DNA of 64,000 nt from Chrysaora quinquecirrha (lineage: Eukaryota; Cnidaria; Scyphozoa; Semaeostomeae; Pelagiidae): contig JACTAT010000008.1 of assembly GCA_014526335.1 (NCBI GenBank), positions 62,001-126,000 on the forward strand. The letters are read 5' to 3'. Both the position numbers and the translations under genes were made by a program. The notes beneath the pieces are model-generated. The model was not told the origin of the DNA and did no database searches. It saw only the letters and a list, made by a program, of their open reading frames with translations. Shown in pieces: positions 1-11,764 of the stretch (position 1 is its first letter; each line of letters begins with the position of its first letter).

Positions 1-303
1 CAAATGCTAGGACACTGAAACTTTGTACCTAGACTAAGTTTTGGCTGCTTTATACGATTTTCATATCGAAAACCCGATATCATGTGATTTTGAAAAATTT
101 AAATGCAGTGTGACGTCATACCGAAATGATCCATTTAAAATCATTTGTTTTCTCTTCATTCTTCTACATAACCACAAACGTACTCTGTACGTGATCCAAA
201 AGTTAAAAAGAGGGAGACATTGAAAAGAGTGAGGTGTGGATAAAATATTTTTGTTTTTAGGAGGTGTTGATTAGAGGGAGGCATTTAAAAGAAGGGGGTT
301 TAA
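1..303. other. non-coding flank, no gene seen
   Basis: AT-rich sequence without a recognisable gene. The short plus-strand frame at 41-223 has no family resemblance and no splice context, so I leave it out. Confidence 0.5.
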
Positions 304-848
304 CCCTACTTCACCTGGGGGGCACAATGTTTGTGCCTCCCTTGCTTTGATTTGTGTGTGGAAGATACAATCAGAAGCCACCTGATATGTGTCAAGTTTG
401 TACCTTTAAGGGGCAAAAGAAAATGAAAATTCCATGGTTCTATTTATAACTCTGTAGCCATGACAACCAATATGTCGCTAAGTGATTGATGCCAACAATA
501 GTAAATAGCGACATATTTTTTATTTAAACATGCCAAATCATTGTAATTAGCAGCATAATGATGTTTGATGTAGATTTTTCCACATGGGAACTATCTATGA
601 GCTGTAATCTTTGATTTTAATGTTTTTCAAAAATGATGACATCGTCACATGAAAAATTTTAACACGACATCTTATCACCTATATATAGCTCTTCACAAAT
701 TTTTTCTGCAGACTTGTTGTTTACGTAGAAGACAACATGTATACTTGTTTTGGATGCTCTATCTCACACAATAGCTGAGATAAATAAGGGGGCACAATGT
801 GTCCCCTCCCAGGTTGTGAATGTTCTGAAACCCCCAGGTGAGATAGGG
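304..848. mobile_element. piggyBac-type MITE
   Basis: A 545-bp element bounded by TTAA on both sides (300-303 and 849-852), the target duplication typical of piggyBac. The ends are inverted copies: CCCTACTTCACCTGGGGG on the left against the reverse of CCCCCAGGTGAGATAGGG on the right, 16 of 18 bases matching. It begins with CCC like known piggyBac ends. There is no long reading frame inside, so it is a non-autonomous copy that would need a transposase from elsewhere. TSD and ends are seen directly; the superfamily call is inferred from them. Confidence 0.8.
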
Positions 849-852
849 TTAA

Positions 853-1924
853 AGGTACAGTTAGGTATATAAACAATAAGCAATCACTCTACAGATGTGT
901 GAGAGCAAAGGAGTTAAGAGAAATACCAAATGAAGGAACCAATACAAAGATTTTGTGAGGATGTAATAATAATAATGTCTTGTAACAGGCCTCTCATTTT
1001 AAAGGCATGCTAGAAACTTTAAGGCGCGTGATCGTGCGCGCGCGCGCGCGCGCCTCCACACGCTCCTCGTCTTGCCAAGACGCGCATAATTTCACGCACC
1101 TCCTTTCTTGTTATTCTTTAAAATCACGCCTCTCAAAAGTTTCTAGCGATCTTTCAATAAAAATATCTTGAATCTGCTAATCACATAATTGATATTTAGT
1201 GACTGTCATTGAATAGAAACAATCCAACCGCTGATAGATTTATGATTTTCATGATCTGCGTTGCGTGTATACGTGGTTTGCGTGGTGATACCCGAGTTCT
1301 TTGTATAGTATCTAGTGCAGTTAAACTTTGTATAGTATCTGGTTTTATTCGAAGTCTTCATGGTGGTATACTGCTGACGTTGAATCTGAAGCGCGGAGAA
1401 GCGACAAGAAAAAACGACTCGAAGGAACTTTTAGGAATAATTCTCGTCGATTTTCCATCATCAGATTCAAATATTTCTGATTCTCTATGTGATGTTGAAA
1501 CTGATTTAATGTGAACTGTTTAAATGAATTGAGTAATTCGTTAATAACATCATATAAAATGCAAATAATGCGAGAGAAAGTCAAAATTGCCGTTCCTAAA
1601 AAATGCGCGCCTAAATAAATTGAGGTGCGCGATCTTCTACGCACCCTCTAAAATACTCACGGAGAGGCCTGAATCAAAGCCCATGCCTCATTCTCAGACA
1701 TGGTTGGTTTATTTTGAAAAAGCAACCATTTATCAGCACAAAACTGAAGAAAACTTTCAGCCCCTTTTGACAGAATTTCTTTCTCCATATGCGTAGCACT
1801 TTCAACCGGTCCACTTCAAAGGAAGCCGACACTTCCAACAATAGTCTTCCAATGGTTGTCCAATCAGTATCATCAAATAAAGTACTAGTCATTTTATGAT
1901 GATACCTTATTATTTTCATTTGAG
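853..1924. other. intron or upstream sequence of the TDP-43-like gene
   Basis: No exon could be supported here. A (GC)n microsatellite lies at about 1035-1053. GC-rich motifs near 1025-1045 (GCGCGTGATCGTGCGCG) and 1625-1646 (GTGCGCGATCTTCTACGCAC) look weakly like inverted ends of a decayed element. The first half of RRM1 and the N-terminal domain expected for a TDP-43 protein were not found, so they probably lie upstream of the window or are missing. Confidence 0.4.
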
Positions 1925-3134
1925 GTTAAAAAAGACCAAGTCACTGGACGCTCAAGAGGATTTGGGTTTGTCCGCTTTGTCGACAACCATTCATCTGAGA
2001 TCGTTTTAAGGAAGAAGCACACAATACTAGGGAGGAGGTGTGAAGTTCGTCCTCCAAGATCGAAGGTATTTACTATTTTTTTACCTGTCTAAACTGAAAT
2101 GTAAATGTGTTTCCTTGTTCCATGTGGTATTTTTCTGTCGCCTTGATTATGGAAATGCTAAAAAGCAGACCTGAATAATGCTGTCTCACATACTTCACTG
2201 ATCATTGGTGTGTGTTTATTTCTGTGAGTAAAACTGATTAACTTTTCGGTCCACATGCAATTTTCTTAACATTATTAGTATCTGCTAATTCATGCCATAT
2301 TCAGAAGGAAAAACATACATAAAGCCATGATTCTAATTCATTGTCACTGTCACTGTAACTATTCTTTGCTTTTTGATGTTCCCCTATTCATATTGTATAA
2401 TTTCTTTTTCATCCCTATTTAAATTCTTCTCATCTTGAATTTTTTTGATGCATTCTTTTCTTACCCTTGATGTGCATTCAATTAACCAAACTGGGGTATG
2501 ATTAACCTTGTATTTTATGTCATAAAAACATGTACTAAAAACATGTGTTTAGGCATTAACTGAAAAGCATTGATGAGGAGAAAGTATTAAGCATTGATGT
2601 GTTAATACTGTAAGGTTTCCATGTGCTGGACTGGACAATGCAGAATTTTTATTGCCCTGTCCTGTCTATTTTCTTTTTCAGATTTTAAATAGTTTTTAAG
2701 TTACTTGTTTTATACAGGAGGATCCCAACATTCCATACAAGCTTTTTGCCGGCCGTCTAGCTCCTGGTACAACTGAAAATGACCTCAGAAGTTATTTTGA
2801 GATGTTTGGTGAACTAACTGATGTTTACATTCCAAAGCCTTTTCGTGGATTCGGCTTTGTCACATTTGCAAGCTCAGACTCTGTGAAACGAGTTATGGGT
2901 AGTAACCATGTGGTGAATGATGCCCAGTTGAATATGACATTTGCAGAGCCTAAAGGAGGAAGAGATGACCATCATTCCATGAGGAATTTTCATGCTAGAG
3001 GAAGTTCAGTCCGCTCTCCGGCCATATCTCAGTTTGCTGTCATGTCACAAAGATCAGGTGGAAGGTATGGTGATAGAACTGGTGGATCAATGACTTGGAA
3101 AAGTGGGTCACTAAATGATGCTTTTAATCAATAA
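1925..3134 (+). CDS. TARDBP-like: TDP-43-like RNA-binding protein, 3' exons
   Basis: Two exons of a protein with tandem RRM domains that binds UG-rich RNA in the nucleus (family knowledge). Exon at 1925-2065 (47 codons, acceptor TTTGAG before it, donor GTATTT after it) encodes the second half of RRM1, starting VKKDQVTGRSRGFGFVRF with the RNP1 motif. Exon at 2718-3134 (acceptor TATACAG) encodes RRM2 with RNP2 KLFAGRL, the diagnostic VYIPKPFRGFGFVTF and the linker ending AEPKGG. Both exons are phase 0 and join cleanly. The intron before VKKD falls inside RRM1. After RRM2 only about 45 residues remain (GGRYGDRTGG and so on) before tandem TAA stops, so the long glycine-rich prion-like tail of vertebrate TDP-43 is absent in this transcript model. 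The 5' part is not in the window or not recognised. The IPKPFR signature favours TDP-43 over hnRNP or DAZAP relatives. Confidence 0.85.
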
Positions 3135-4790
3135 TAAGGTAGGGGCTTTTTAGTATTAGTCATAATTTTTTTATCATGCTAAAATTATCAGCTCGTTCAT
3201 AACAAGCTTCAAATTGAAAGCAGTCATACATGATTTAAAAATATCCTGAACTTTGATGTTGAGCATTGTGCTTGTGAAGTATCAATAGAAGCGAAACTTC
3301 TTTTAAGTTGCCTTTTTGCTTGAGAATGAGCGATTTTGAGGGTTTTTGTTCTCATGCTTTTATGGGTCAAGGAGTTTTACAAAATGTCTTGCACTAGAAA
3401 GCTGAATAAGGTTTTTCTTTGTGGGTTTGTTTATATGAGTGCCTGTTGAAATGAATGTTATTTTATATCTATACTCAGAATGGTCAGTGGAATGAAAAAG
3501 AGATGAGAAGAGAATGATGTTTCTGATATTTTTTGCCTTCAAAGTGAGAAAGAGTTGATGACTGCTGAATCGAATGAAAAACTTTATGTTTGCTATGATG
3601 AATGCTGTTTAAGTATTAAAAAATTTGTTTCAATGTAGAAAGCTAAAGCAGTGAAAGTAACATAAGATTTGCAATTGATGCTCAATTTGAGAAAAATAAC
3701 TCAGACAATGTTTCATGCGCCATATGACTGAGGCATTGATAGAAATAGTGAGAAGAAAAAATTGACGGTATCATGACTATGATGGTATTAAGAGTAGAAA
3801 CTGTGTTTCTCAAATGCCTCTAAAAATAATTTCACAGTGAACAAGGTTGTTAGAAATTATTTCAAAGAGGGAGGCCTGAGCATATCAAAGTACACCCTGG
3901 AGTGTGTCTTGGCAATGCGGATATCTGATCATATATCTGCCATAGACATGCTCTCAATCATAGTCAGTATTTCTATTGACTATGTCTCCTTAAAATTATC
4001 CTTGAAGAAAATAATCCTGACTTCACAGTGATTTTGAAAGACCAGCGGCAAGAAAATATCCCTCATGCAAATCTGTGGGAGAACTTTGTATTGAGATCAT
4101 TAATGGGCTAAAACAAGGTCTGATGTATCAATTGCATATTATTGCAAATGAATGTGGAGTCCTTAACAAATATAGAAGAGAATGCAGAGCATCCTGGCCA
4201 TACTCTCTAGTAAAAGTCGTTCCTTACCCTCTGTTTTGAAACTTGCCTTTTTGCTGGTTTCGTCGCACCCATATTGTTTACCATAACCTTCTGGGTTTGG
4301 ATTACTCGTAACAAAGGGAAAGAAAGATAACGTAATTTTTCTAAGAAGATGATTTTTATCAGGTTGAAGTTTAATTGTCTTAAGTTCGCAAGTTTCTGCT
4401 ATAGGAAATGCTTTTCTTAAATCATTTAACCTGGCAGTTTTTTGCCCAACAAATATATTTATATTTATAATTGTTACATTGACGAAACGCGACAAGAAAG
4501 GTCATCAGTAATGAAATCGCCTTGTTAAGAAGGTATAAATGAGACTTGTGAGAATGTGCTAGAGAAACCTAATGTCCCTTCCGGCTAAACTGGTACAAAT
4601 GTTTGCCCGCAATGTGGGTGTCAAGGTAAAAAAACACGCCCGCATCGCGGGCGTCAAGGTAGAAAGCTAGTCTTCTGGAATATATAATTTTTACAATGGA
4701 AGATCAACTAAAAACAATTTACAGAAGAAGACCCTAAGAGAAATGGCTTTGTTTCCAAAGCCACTACATTTATTCTTAAAAATTGTGTGA
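3135..4790. other. 3' flank of TDP-43-like gene, no clear gene
   Basis: AT-rich and probably partly 3' UTR. A 110-codon minus-strand frame at 4163-4495 and a 64-codon plus-strand frame at 3837-4031 show no recognisable motif. Near 4609-4665 there are two GCCCGC...GGGTGTCAAGG copies, one forming a short GC-rich hairpin. Confidence 0.4.
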
Positions 4791-4791
4791 C

Positions 4792-5487
4792 TTAATCGTG
4801 CAATTGGAAATGAAATGAGTTTACGATTCCCGAACGCAAACGCGAAGTTGCGACGGAAAATTCTGTCTTGGTTTTTAATTTGAATTTGCGTTTAAGAAAA
4901 GGTTTGATACCAACCGTTTTGTGCCAATTTAAGGCAATTTTCCCGACAACAGTTCTACCTTCCTTTTCTTCCTGAAAAACTGCCAAGTGAACATGTATGC
5001 TGATGATTTCGTATTCTGCAAAAAGTGTTGAAAATTTAAATATGACACGTGGAAGAGAATTAGATTCTTTAAACAAAATTGCTTCGGAGGAACAAACTAT
5101 ATTTTTTAAATATCCTGAAGTTCTATGGTTATTGGATCCAGACCTAACCATAACAAGATCTCGACTGGATTGGTAGAGCTGCCGCCTTCCTTTTCTATCG
5201 GTAGTTCTGAAGTCGACGTTGCGGATAAAGTCAAATATAGGGATCCAAATTGATAAAATTCTCACCGGATACCGTGATACTTTCGCCAGGGCCTTGGGGC
5301 CTGCCGATGTAATATGCTGAAGTGTCCCCCATGCGGGTCTCCTCTTGCGGGTCTCTGAAATGCTATGCGTTTCAGTAACATGCTTTTTCCCCTCCATGTC
5401 GCTGAAACGCTGTAGCGTTGTGATAACACGAAACTTTATAGAGGTCACATCAAAAGATTGAACATGCTGAAACATCAATAAAAACAA
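4792..5487 (-). CDS. unassigned open frame, 231 codons
   Basis: The longest non-repetitive single-exon frame outside the transposon genes. I do not recognise the protein. It is basic (for example KRKFKLKTKTEF near residues 195-206 and RKRRPAWG near 47-54), with no obvious signal peptide, membrane span or low-complexity tract. It starts at an ATG and stops at a TAA in AT-rich surroundings. It could be a lineage-specific gene, a processed exon, or a chance frame. Neighbours do not help: the TDP-43-like gene is upstream on the other strand and a small foldback lies downstream. Confidence 0.25.
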   Translation of the reverse strand: MFLLMFQHVQSFDVTSIKFRVITTLQRFSDMEGKKHVTETHSISETRKRRPAWGTLQHITSAGPKALAKVSRYPVRILSIWIPIFDFIRNVDFRTTDRKGRRQLYQSSRDLVMVRSGSNNHRTSGYLKNIVCSSEAILFKESNSLPRVIFKFSTLFAEYEIISIHVHLAVFQEEKEGRTVVGKIALNWHKTVGIKPFLKRKFKLKTKTEFSVATSRLRSGIVNSFHFQLHD

Positions 5488-5734
5488 TGGATTTACTGTA
5501 CGATGAAGGTTATTTCAGTTTTATGTACTGTATCGCTGTTATATATTATTTATAAATGTATGAAGTATGTATGTATGGCTTAGATTATTTATTTTTATTA
5601 TTGTTATGGTCATTGGTGACTCTCCTGTTAAGTCTATACGGGGCTGACACACTCTTTTTTATAAGAAGCAGATAACTTTAGCATAATTTGAGCCTCGAGT
5701 GTTCTTGTCATACTTATACTGTTTAATCTTTAAA

Positions 5735-6085
5735 TTGGGGGAAAATAGGGGCACACTTTTGCATAGCGATATTAACTATGAAAATGTATCCTAGGACAGA
5801 TTTGCATGACTAAATGACAAATGCATACATGTCCGCCCTGTAAAACAATAGGGGGACACATTTGCATACGTGATTTTAGTCATGAAAATCTGTCCTAGGA
5901 CACTTTTGCAGAGTAAAGACCATTATGCAGAAGTTTCCCCCTGTTGTTTTACAGGGCGGACATATTGCATGCGTGATTTTAGTGGGGGACACTTTTGCAT
6001 AGTGGTCTTTTACTATGCAAGTATCCTAGGACAGATTTGCTTGACTTAAGCACGTAAATGCGAATATGTCCGCCCTGCACGGGCC
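5735..6085. repeat. small foldback of CCTAGGACA-type repeats
   Basis: Inverted copies of GTCCGCCCTGTAAAACAATA (5832 onward) and its reverse complement (about 5932-5968) surround short repeated units containing CCTAGGACA and TTTGCATA. A third copy of GTCCGCCCTG begins near 6069. The units occur in both orientations, giving a potential cruciform. There is no coding capacity. Confidence 0.6.
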
Positions 6086-6719
6086 CCTGGAAAACAGTCC
6101 CTCTGACTGATGTGGCAACCATGCATGGGTATAGGAATCCCGGGGGGGGGGTAACTTCAATAGATCAGTGACGGGGGTTTGCCATTATTGTAATAAAAGT
6201 TTGACCCCAAAATTTATGAAAACTTTTAAAAGTATACCCCAAAATTCACAAAGAAATATGAATAGGCCTATAGTACATAAACATACTCCAAAGTCTTCTT
6301 CTTAGAATTATACAGCTGAATTTTTTTGGCAGTTATTGTGACTTTATCAAAATTGATCATCTTAGCAAAAATGATACCCCCAGGTTTGTAATCTTAGCAA
6401 ATTTGATAGCCCAAAATTTATTTTCCACCCTTAAAAAGGTACCTCAAAAAATGGCACATCCCATACCTATACTTATAGGAGTTACCCCCCTCCAGGATAG
6501 GAATAAAAAATAAAATGAAACTTATAGCCTTGTTTTTTATTGCCGTTCTTTTTGTGAGGAGTTTCTTAGTTAAATTTTCGTAGTATTCCACAATTTTTGG
6601 AGAGAAAGTACCATGAAAGTTTGTACTTAAAACATGATTTTTCTCATATCTTAAAAAGAGTTTCAATACTCAAAAAACTTTCTTTTTATTTGTTTAATTT
6701 TTTTTCATCTTTTGTTACT
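6086..6719. other. non-coding, decayed repeat
   Basis: GGGGGTAAC near 6143-6152 and GTTACCCCCC near 6480-6488 lie in opposite orientation, with several 'atacccc' half-motifs between, suggesting an old inverted-repeat element. The 82-codon minus-strand frame at 6418-6666 is not supported as a gene. Confidence 0.35.
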
Positions 6720-6882
6720 ATGGCTACCCTCGATATATCCTGATCGAAATTCCAACTCATTGAACTAAATTTAGACCATTCTTTCTCTCAAAATTTGGGA
6801 CCAAGTAGCCTCTATCTCATTATTTATATAGCCTCCTCTCATAGCCATATGCAGACACACGCACACTGAGAGAGGAGACCGA

Positions 6883-7870
6883 CTATCTCTTAATTCTTGT
6901 GTTCTGTGTGTCCTGAGTGGCACACATGTAGGTACACATATATTCACACATGGGGGTCAGAGGGTCGCTGCTGATTCTTGTGGTTTGTGTGTTTTGAGTG
7001 GCACACATGTAGGTACACATATATTCACACATGGGGATCAGAGGGTCGATGCTGATTCTTGTGGTTCGTGTGTTTTGTGTGGCACATAGGTAGGCACACA
7101 TATATACACACATGGAGAGTCAGAGGGTCGATGCTGATTCATGTGGTTCGTGTGTTTTGTGTGGCACATAGGTAGGCACACATATATACACACATGGAGA
7201 GTCAGAGGGTGGATGCTGATTCTTGTGGTTCGTGTGTTTTGTGTGGCACATAGGTAGGCACACATATATACACACATGGAGAGTCAGAGGGTCGGTGCTG
7301 ATTCTTGTGGTTCGTGTGTTTTGTGTGGCACATAGGTAGGCACACATATATACACACATGGAGAGTCAGAGGGTCGATGCTGATTCTTGTGGTTCGTGTG
7401 TTTTGTGTGGCACATAGGTAGGCACACATATATACACACATGGAGAGTCAGAGGGTGGATGCTGATTCTTGTGGTTCGTGTGTTTTGTGTGGCACATAGG
7501 TAGGCACACATATATACACACATGGAGAGTCAGAGGGTCGATGCTGATTCTTGTGGTTCGTGTGTTTTGTGTGGCACATTGGTAGGCACACATATATACA
7601 CACATGGAGAGTCAGAGGGTCGGTGCTGATTCTTGTGGTTCGTGTGTTTTGTGTGGCACATAGGTAGGCACACATATATACACACATGGAGAGTCAGAGG
7701 GTGGATGCTGATTCATGTGGTTCGTGTGTTTTGTGTGGCACATAGGTAGGCACACATATATACACACATGGAGAGTCAGAGGGTCGATGCTGATTCTTGT
7801 GGTTCGTGTGTTTTGTGTGGCACATAGGTAGGCACACATATATACACACATGGAGAGTCTTGTGGTTCTT
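6883..7870. repeat. 82-bp minisatellite array, left arm of FB1
   Basis: About 12 copies of an 82-bp unit (core GGCACATAGGTAGGCACACA, then a TATATACACACATGG segment and TGCTGATTCTTGTGG). The first two copies at 6900-7040 are variants with CACATGTAGGTACACATATA. The 82-bp period is one base more than a codon multiple, so each unit restarts the same cysteine-rich false frame on the minus strand. Confidence 0.9.
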
Positions 7871-7899
7871 GTAGAACTAGATACATACTCAGGCATACA

Positions 7900-10830
7900 A
7901 GTTACCGAAAAACAAACAGGGATTTAAAATCAATCATATTAGCAATTAAGATTTAATTAATATTTCGTTCTTTTATTCTTTAAATTTACAGAAAAAGTAT
8001 TTTCTTATGCTGCTTTTGTGTATCACTATTTCAACTTGATTGATCAAATTCATGTATAAAATGCCACAAAGCTCTTGCTCGCAAGTCCTCTTCCTGGGTT
8101 ATTTCTGTTTCATTCAGCCAGGATTATGTGTCTTTGTCAAAATAAAAATGAAATTGTAAATATCCAATATATTAATTGTGTCCCATTAATTGAGTTTCAA
8201 ATTCAGTGTGCTGTAATTAAGCTGAGATGTGAATGCGCAATGAAAACTTGAAACTTGAAACTGAAAACCTTGTTGTTTTAATGAAACATACTTTAGATTA
8301 ATAACTTTAGGTTCTTGGTTAGCCTGCGCAAAATCTTGTTGATTAAAATTAAACTTCGGATTCCCGAATTATGATTGTTTAAACATTAGTTTCGTTATCT
8401 TTTAAGGAGATATAAGCAGTTGTTATTTCTAAAATATTCAACAAGGGGCTTCGGAGGTGACGTCATAAGAAGGGTGTTGTTTCTTGTGAACCCAACCATA
8501 TTTGAATCAATGAAAGTATTATAACGAAGTGCTTAAACAGCAAAACTGTGTAGAAAGCGATTAGTTAAGTCCAAATTAACCATAATGATAGCGGAATCTA
8601 GTTTAAGGGATGCCCGGAAAACAGGAGCTAGCACTGCAGCCTTTAGGAATCAGCACAACTCGAAAAGGTACTAGGAAAAAGGAAAATAACAACTACTAAA
8701 CAATGTACGTTAATAACTTTGTAAGTAAAGCACGTTTAGACACATCAAAAGCATAATCAATGCGAGTGTGTTTCGGGGGGGCTGAGCCCCTGGGCCCCTT
8801 TGAAATCGCCACTGGATGTAACGTCTCAAGAATGACCCTTGCTTTGTGTAACACTTCTGTTCACGTTAAGATTTTGGTTATTGTTCTAGTATGAGTTGTG
8901 GAAGCTATGGAGCTTCTTCCATTTTGTGCGATCTTTCTGAACATTTTGCAAGCTTTCTGGACCGCATTGTTAGCCATAAAGTTTTTGCAGTGTAAAGTGG
9001 TGGTCTATGGTGGGGTCCTTTTATAAGAAAATAAAGATTGATCAAGTTCTTTTTTCAAAATTTACTTCAATGAAGACATCATGACGCCATAAAATATACT
9101 GAAATGTTTTCTCAATTAATATTTGAGGATTTCGAGGGAAAATATTGGATGAAAGATGACCAATATTCATGCAATTGGAAAATCGCATTTTCATCTACTG
9201 TACCATATCTAGAGCGCAAAACAGTATGCAAATTTGGGACGGAAAGTAGGCAAAACTGCGCTTTATGGGTTTGGTTACTATGGTGAAACCAATCAGATAA
9301 TCAAGTAAACCAAAAAAATCACAGATCATTTTATAATATCAACTTTAACATCCCCAAATAACTTTAGAAAAAGTGAAAGAGTCTCAGCAGCCTTAACTTA
9401 TCATTTATTTTTCTCAGCGGGTATGGCTAATTTTATGTATGGCATCGGGTTTTAGGGTTTCCTCCGAAAAACGTATGGGTTTTCGGGTTTAGGATATTTG
9501 TCTAGTCACGGGTTTTACAATTTTAGGGTCAGGTTTAATTTATTTTTGGTCAAAATGAGTGAATTTTTTAACCAGTCTATAAGAATAATCCCAGGCTCAA
9601 GCTTTATATTTAATTTAATTTTTTAATTTTAATTTTTTATTTCTCAAGGCACAAAATGTGATTGTCACACCTTATATGTTTTACAATACACATTGGACTA
9701 CAATGGTTTAATTAGATTGACGGAGCTAAAATAGTAATTCTTAACTGTGGATTAGGTTTTTTTATCGTAAAATGGTAAACGACAAAGAGTTGACTTATTT
9801 CACTTGATCTTCGGGTCTTCGGGCCATTTGGTAACATTGTAAATTGAGAATAATTTAGGAATATTTTTGGCACATAATTTTGGTTTTGCCAAATTTAGTC
9901 CGAGTTTGCCAGTTTTGATACCCTTAAAGCCTTCCTCCTTAAAAATATTATTCAATATGAAAGATTGATGTAGCCAACCCCTCCCCAGTTCAGAAAAAAT
10001 AGAAATAGGAATAATATGGATATGATTAAAAATATGATGCAACATTGCTTTAAAGTTAAAAGTTATGAAGCCTTTGCATAGGTCAGATTTGAAGGTACCA
10101 CAACCGTCACCGCGGTCCGGCAAAGTGCTGAGATACAAGAAAACATAACATTAACTACTGCTTCATCAAATCAAACTTAACGAAATTACTCATAAAAATA
10201 TCAAGTTTAAGTAAGAAATGAAATTAACAAGATGTCGATATTAGCTAATAAGAATTATCGTGCCATGGGTAACAGCGATGAAAAACGAAAGGAGATCGGT
10301 AAGCACAGAATTTTGACTCGCAATCAATTGGCTTTTTCCGAAAAGGAAATGGTCATTCCTTGAGGAAATGAAAACTGAATTAGGTCTACCTCGCCACGAA
10401 ATTCACTTTGTCAACCAGACATTTGATAAACCTTGTCTCTCACAATACGAGCTCGTACATGCTTATATATAACAAAATTTGCTTTTAATCTTCACTACTT
10501 TCAATATGCACACATTTATTTCTCTTTATAAAAACAGCATATTAAATAAATAATCGTGACATTTAAATGCGATAATATACATAATATACAAGATAAGGTA
10601 TCTTGAAAATAATTTTTTCCTTTTTTGCAGTTTCAAGATATCCTTTATTTCGGTAACTTTTTTTATGTATAAATTCCGCTCTCTAGAAATGTTTTTTTGA
10701 TTCCAGTTGTGAAATGAAACAGCCTGAATATGTTGAATATATGCATATGTATATAATTCTCAATGGAAGTTTGTAATCCAAACACGAAACAACTCGAAAC
10801 ATAACACAGAAAACTCTAAGGTACTATCAT
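7900..10830. other. unique centre of FB1, no gene recognised
   Basis: AT-rich sequence. At 8775-8817 a right-hand hAT-like end (GGGGGGCTGAGCCCC followed by AATCGCCACTG) stands without a matching left end, so it is a fragment. A 112-codon minus-strand frame at 9800-10138 and a 60-codon plus-strand frame at 9104-9286 have no recognisable motif. Confidence 0.5.
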
Positions 10831-11432
10831 CAGTGGCGTGGTGGCCGGGGGGCAGGGGGCACTTGCCCCCAGCGACGGAAAATCAGAGGGCGCCGAAGGC
10901 GCTCCAACTCTTCAAAGGGCGCCAAAAGCTCTTTGGAAACACACGGGCCAACATCTTGATACAGCAGATGAAGTTGAAAATGAAATCGAAGCAGACCCTG
11001 AAGACATGCCAGATAGTTACCAGGCAGTAGAAATTAATAAGATGCCGTTATTTTCTGATGTTCTGCAGCTTCTTTGTCACCCGCAATACCATTTGCTGGA
11101 TGCGTACCCAGTCTTGAGCAAAGTCTTTGCTATCGCAGTGGCCATTCCTGTCAGCTCTTCAACAGCTGAACGCACCTTTTCTACCCTGAAACGAGTCAAA
11201 TCTCGAATGCGATCCTCCATGGTGCAAGACCGATTAGAAGGCCTGCTACTGATGACATTTGAGCGGAAGATTTGCTGGTCCCTTGATTATGGTGAATTAA
11301 TTGACACTTTCGGGCATGGTTCTCAAGAACTGTCAAAAGCACGAATTGAATTGTACAAACGGCGTTTTTTTCTATGGGGCGCCAAAAAAGGGCTTGTGCC
11401 CCCCCGGCCGATGTGGAGCCACCACGCCACTG
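10831..11432 (+). mobile_element. internally deleted hAT transposon
   Basis: A 602-bp element with inverted ends CAGTGGCGTGGTGGC (10831) and GCCACCACGCCACTG (ending 11432), flanked by a perfect 8-bp target duplication ACTATCAT at 10823-10830 and 11433-11440. CAxxG-type ends plus an 8-bp TSD are hAT hallmarks. A GGGCGCCAAAA-type motif recurs just inside both ends. It is nested in FB1, so it inserted after FB1 formed. Confidence 0.93.
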
Positions 11433-11494
11433 ACTATCATGTAGCAGCATCCGCAATGTATGACACTGTTTATTGCCTTTTCCTATTGCATTAA
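10838..11494 (+). pseudogene. hAT transposase C-terminal remnant
   Basis: A 218-codon frame that reads through the left terminus into the last part of a hAT transposase. Residues about 95-140 match the hAT C-terminal dimerisation domain: the conserved block SSSTAERTFSTLKRVKSRMR followed by MVQDRLEGLLLMTFER. The catalytic core and BED zinc finger are missing, removed by an internal deletion, so it cannot be an active transposase. The first about 45 residues come from terminal repeat sequence (GGQGALAPSDGKSEGAEGAP) and are not conserved protein. The frame runs past the element end into FB1 sequence. Confidence 0.85.
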
Positions 11495-11764
11495 TTGCCT
11501 TTAAGATATTGTCTGGATAAATTTAGTTAATTTTACTGAAGAACGGTGCAAATATCAAATCAACATTACAATAAATTACAATAGAAAAAACCAATGTGCA
11601 CATAGAGGGCTTTGAAGAGTATGTATCAATACTGGCAAACCCGGACAAAAACTTGCCAAATTCCCAAAACCCTACTAACCAGTTGGAGTCTGGCCGCAGT
11701 CTAGAAAACCCCCAAAACTCTAAATAAATTAAAATTACCAAAAAATAAATTGCTATATGTCTCC

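Noticed and set aside
6883..7896. Repeated cysteine-rich frames in the 82-bp array
   Set aside because: The period is not a codon multiple, so each unit only restarts the same false frame.
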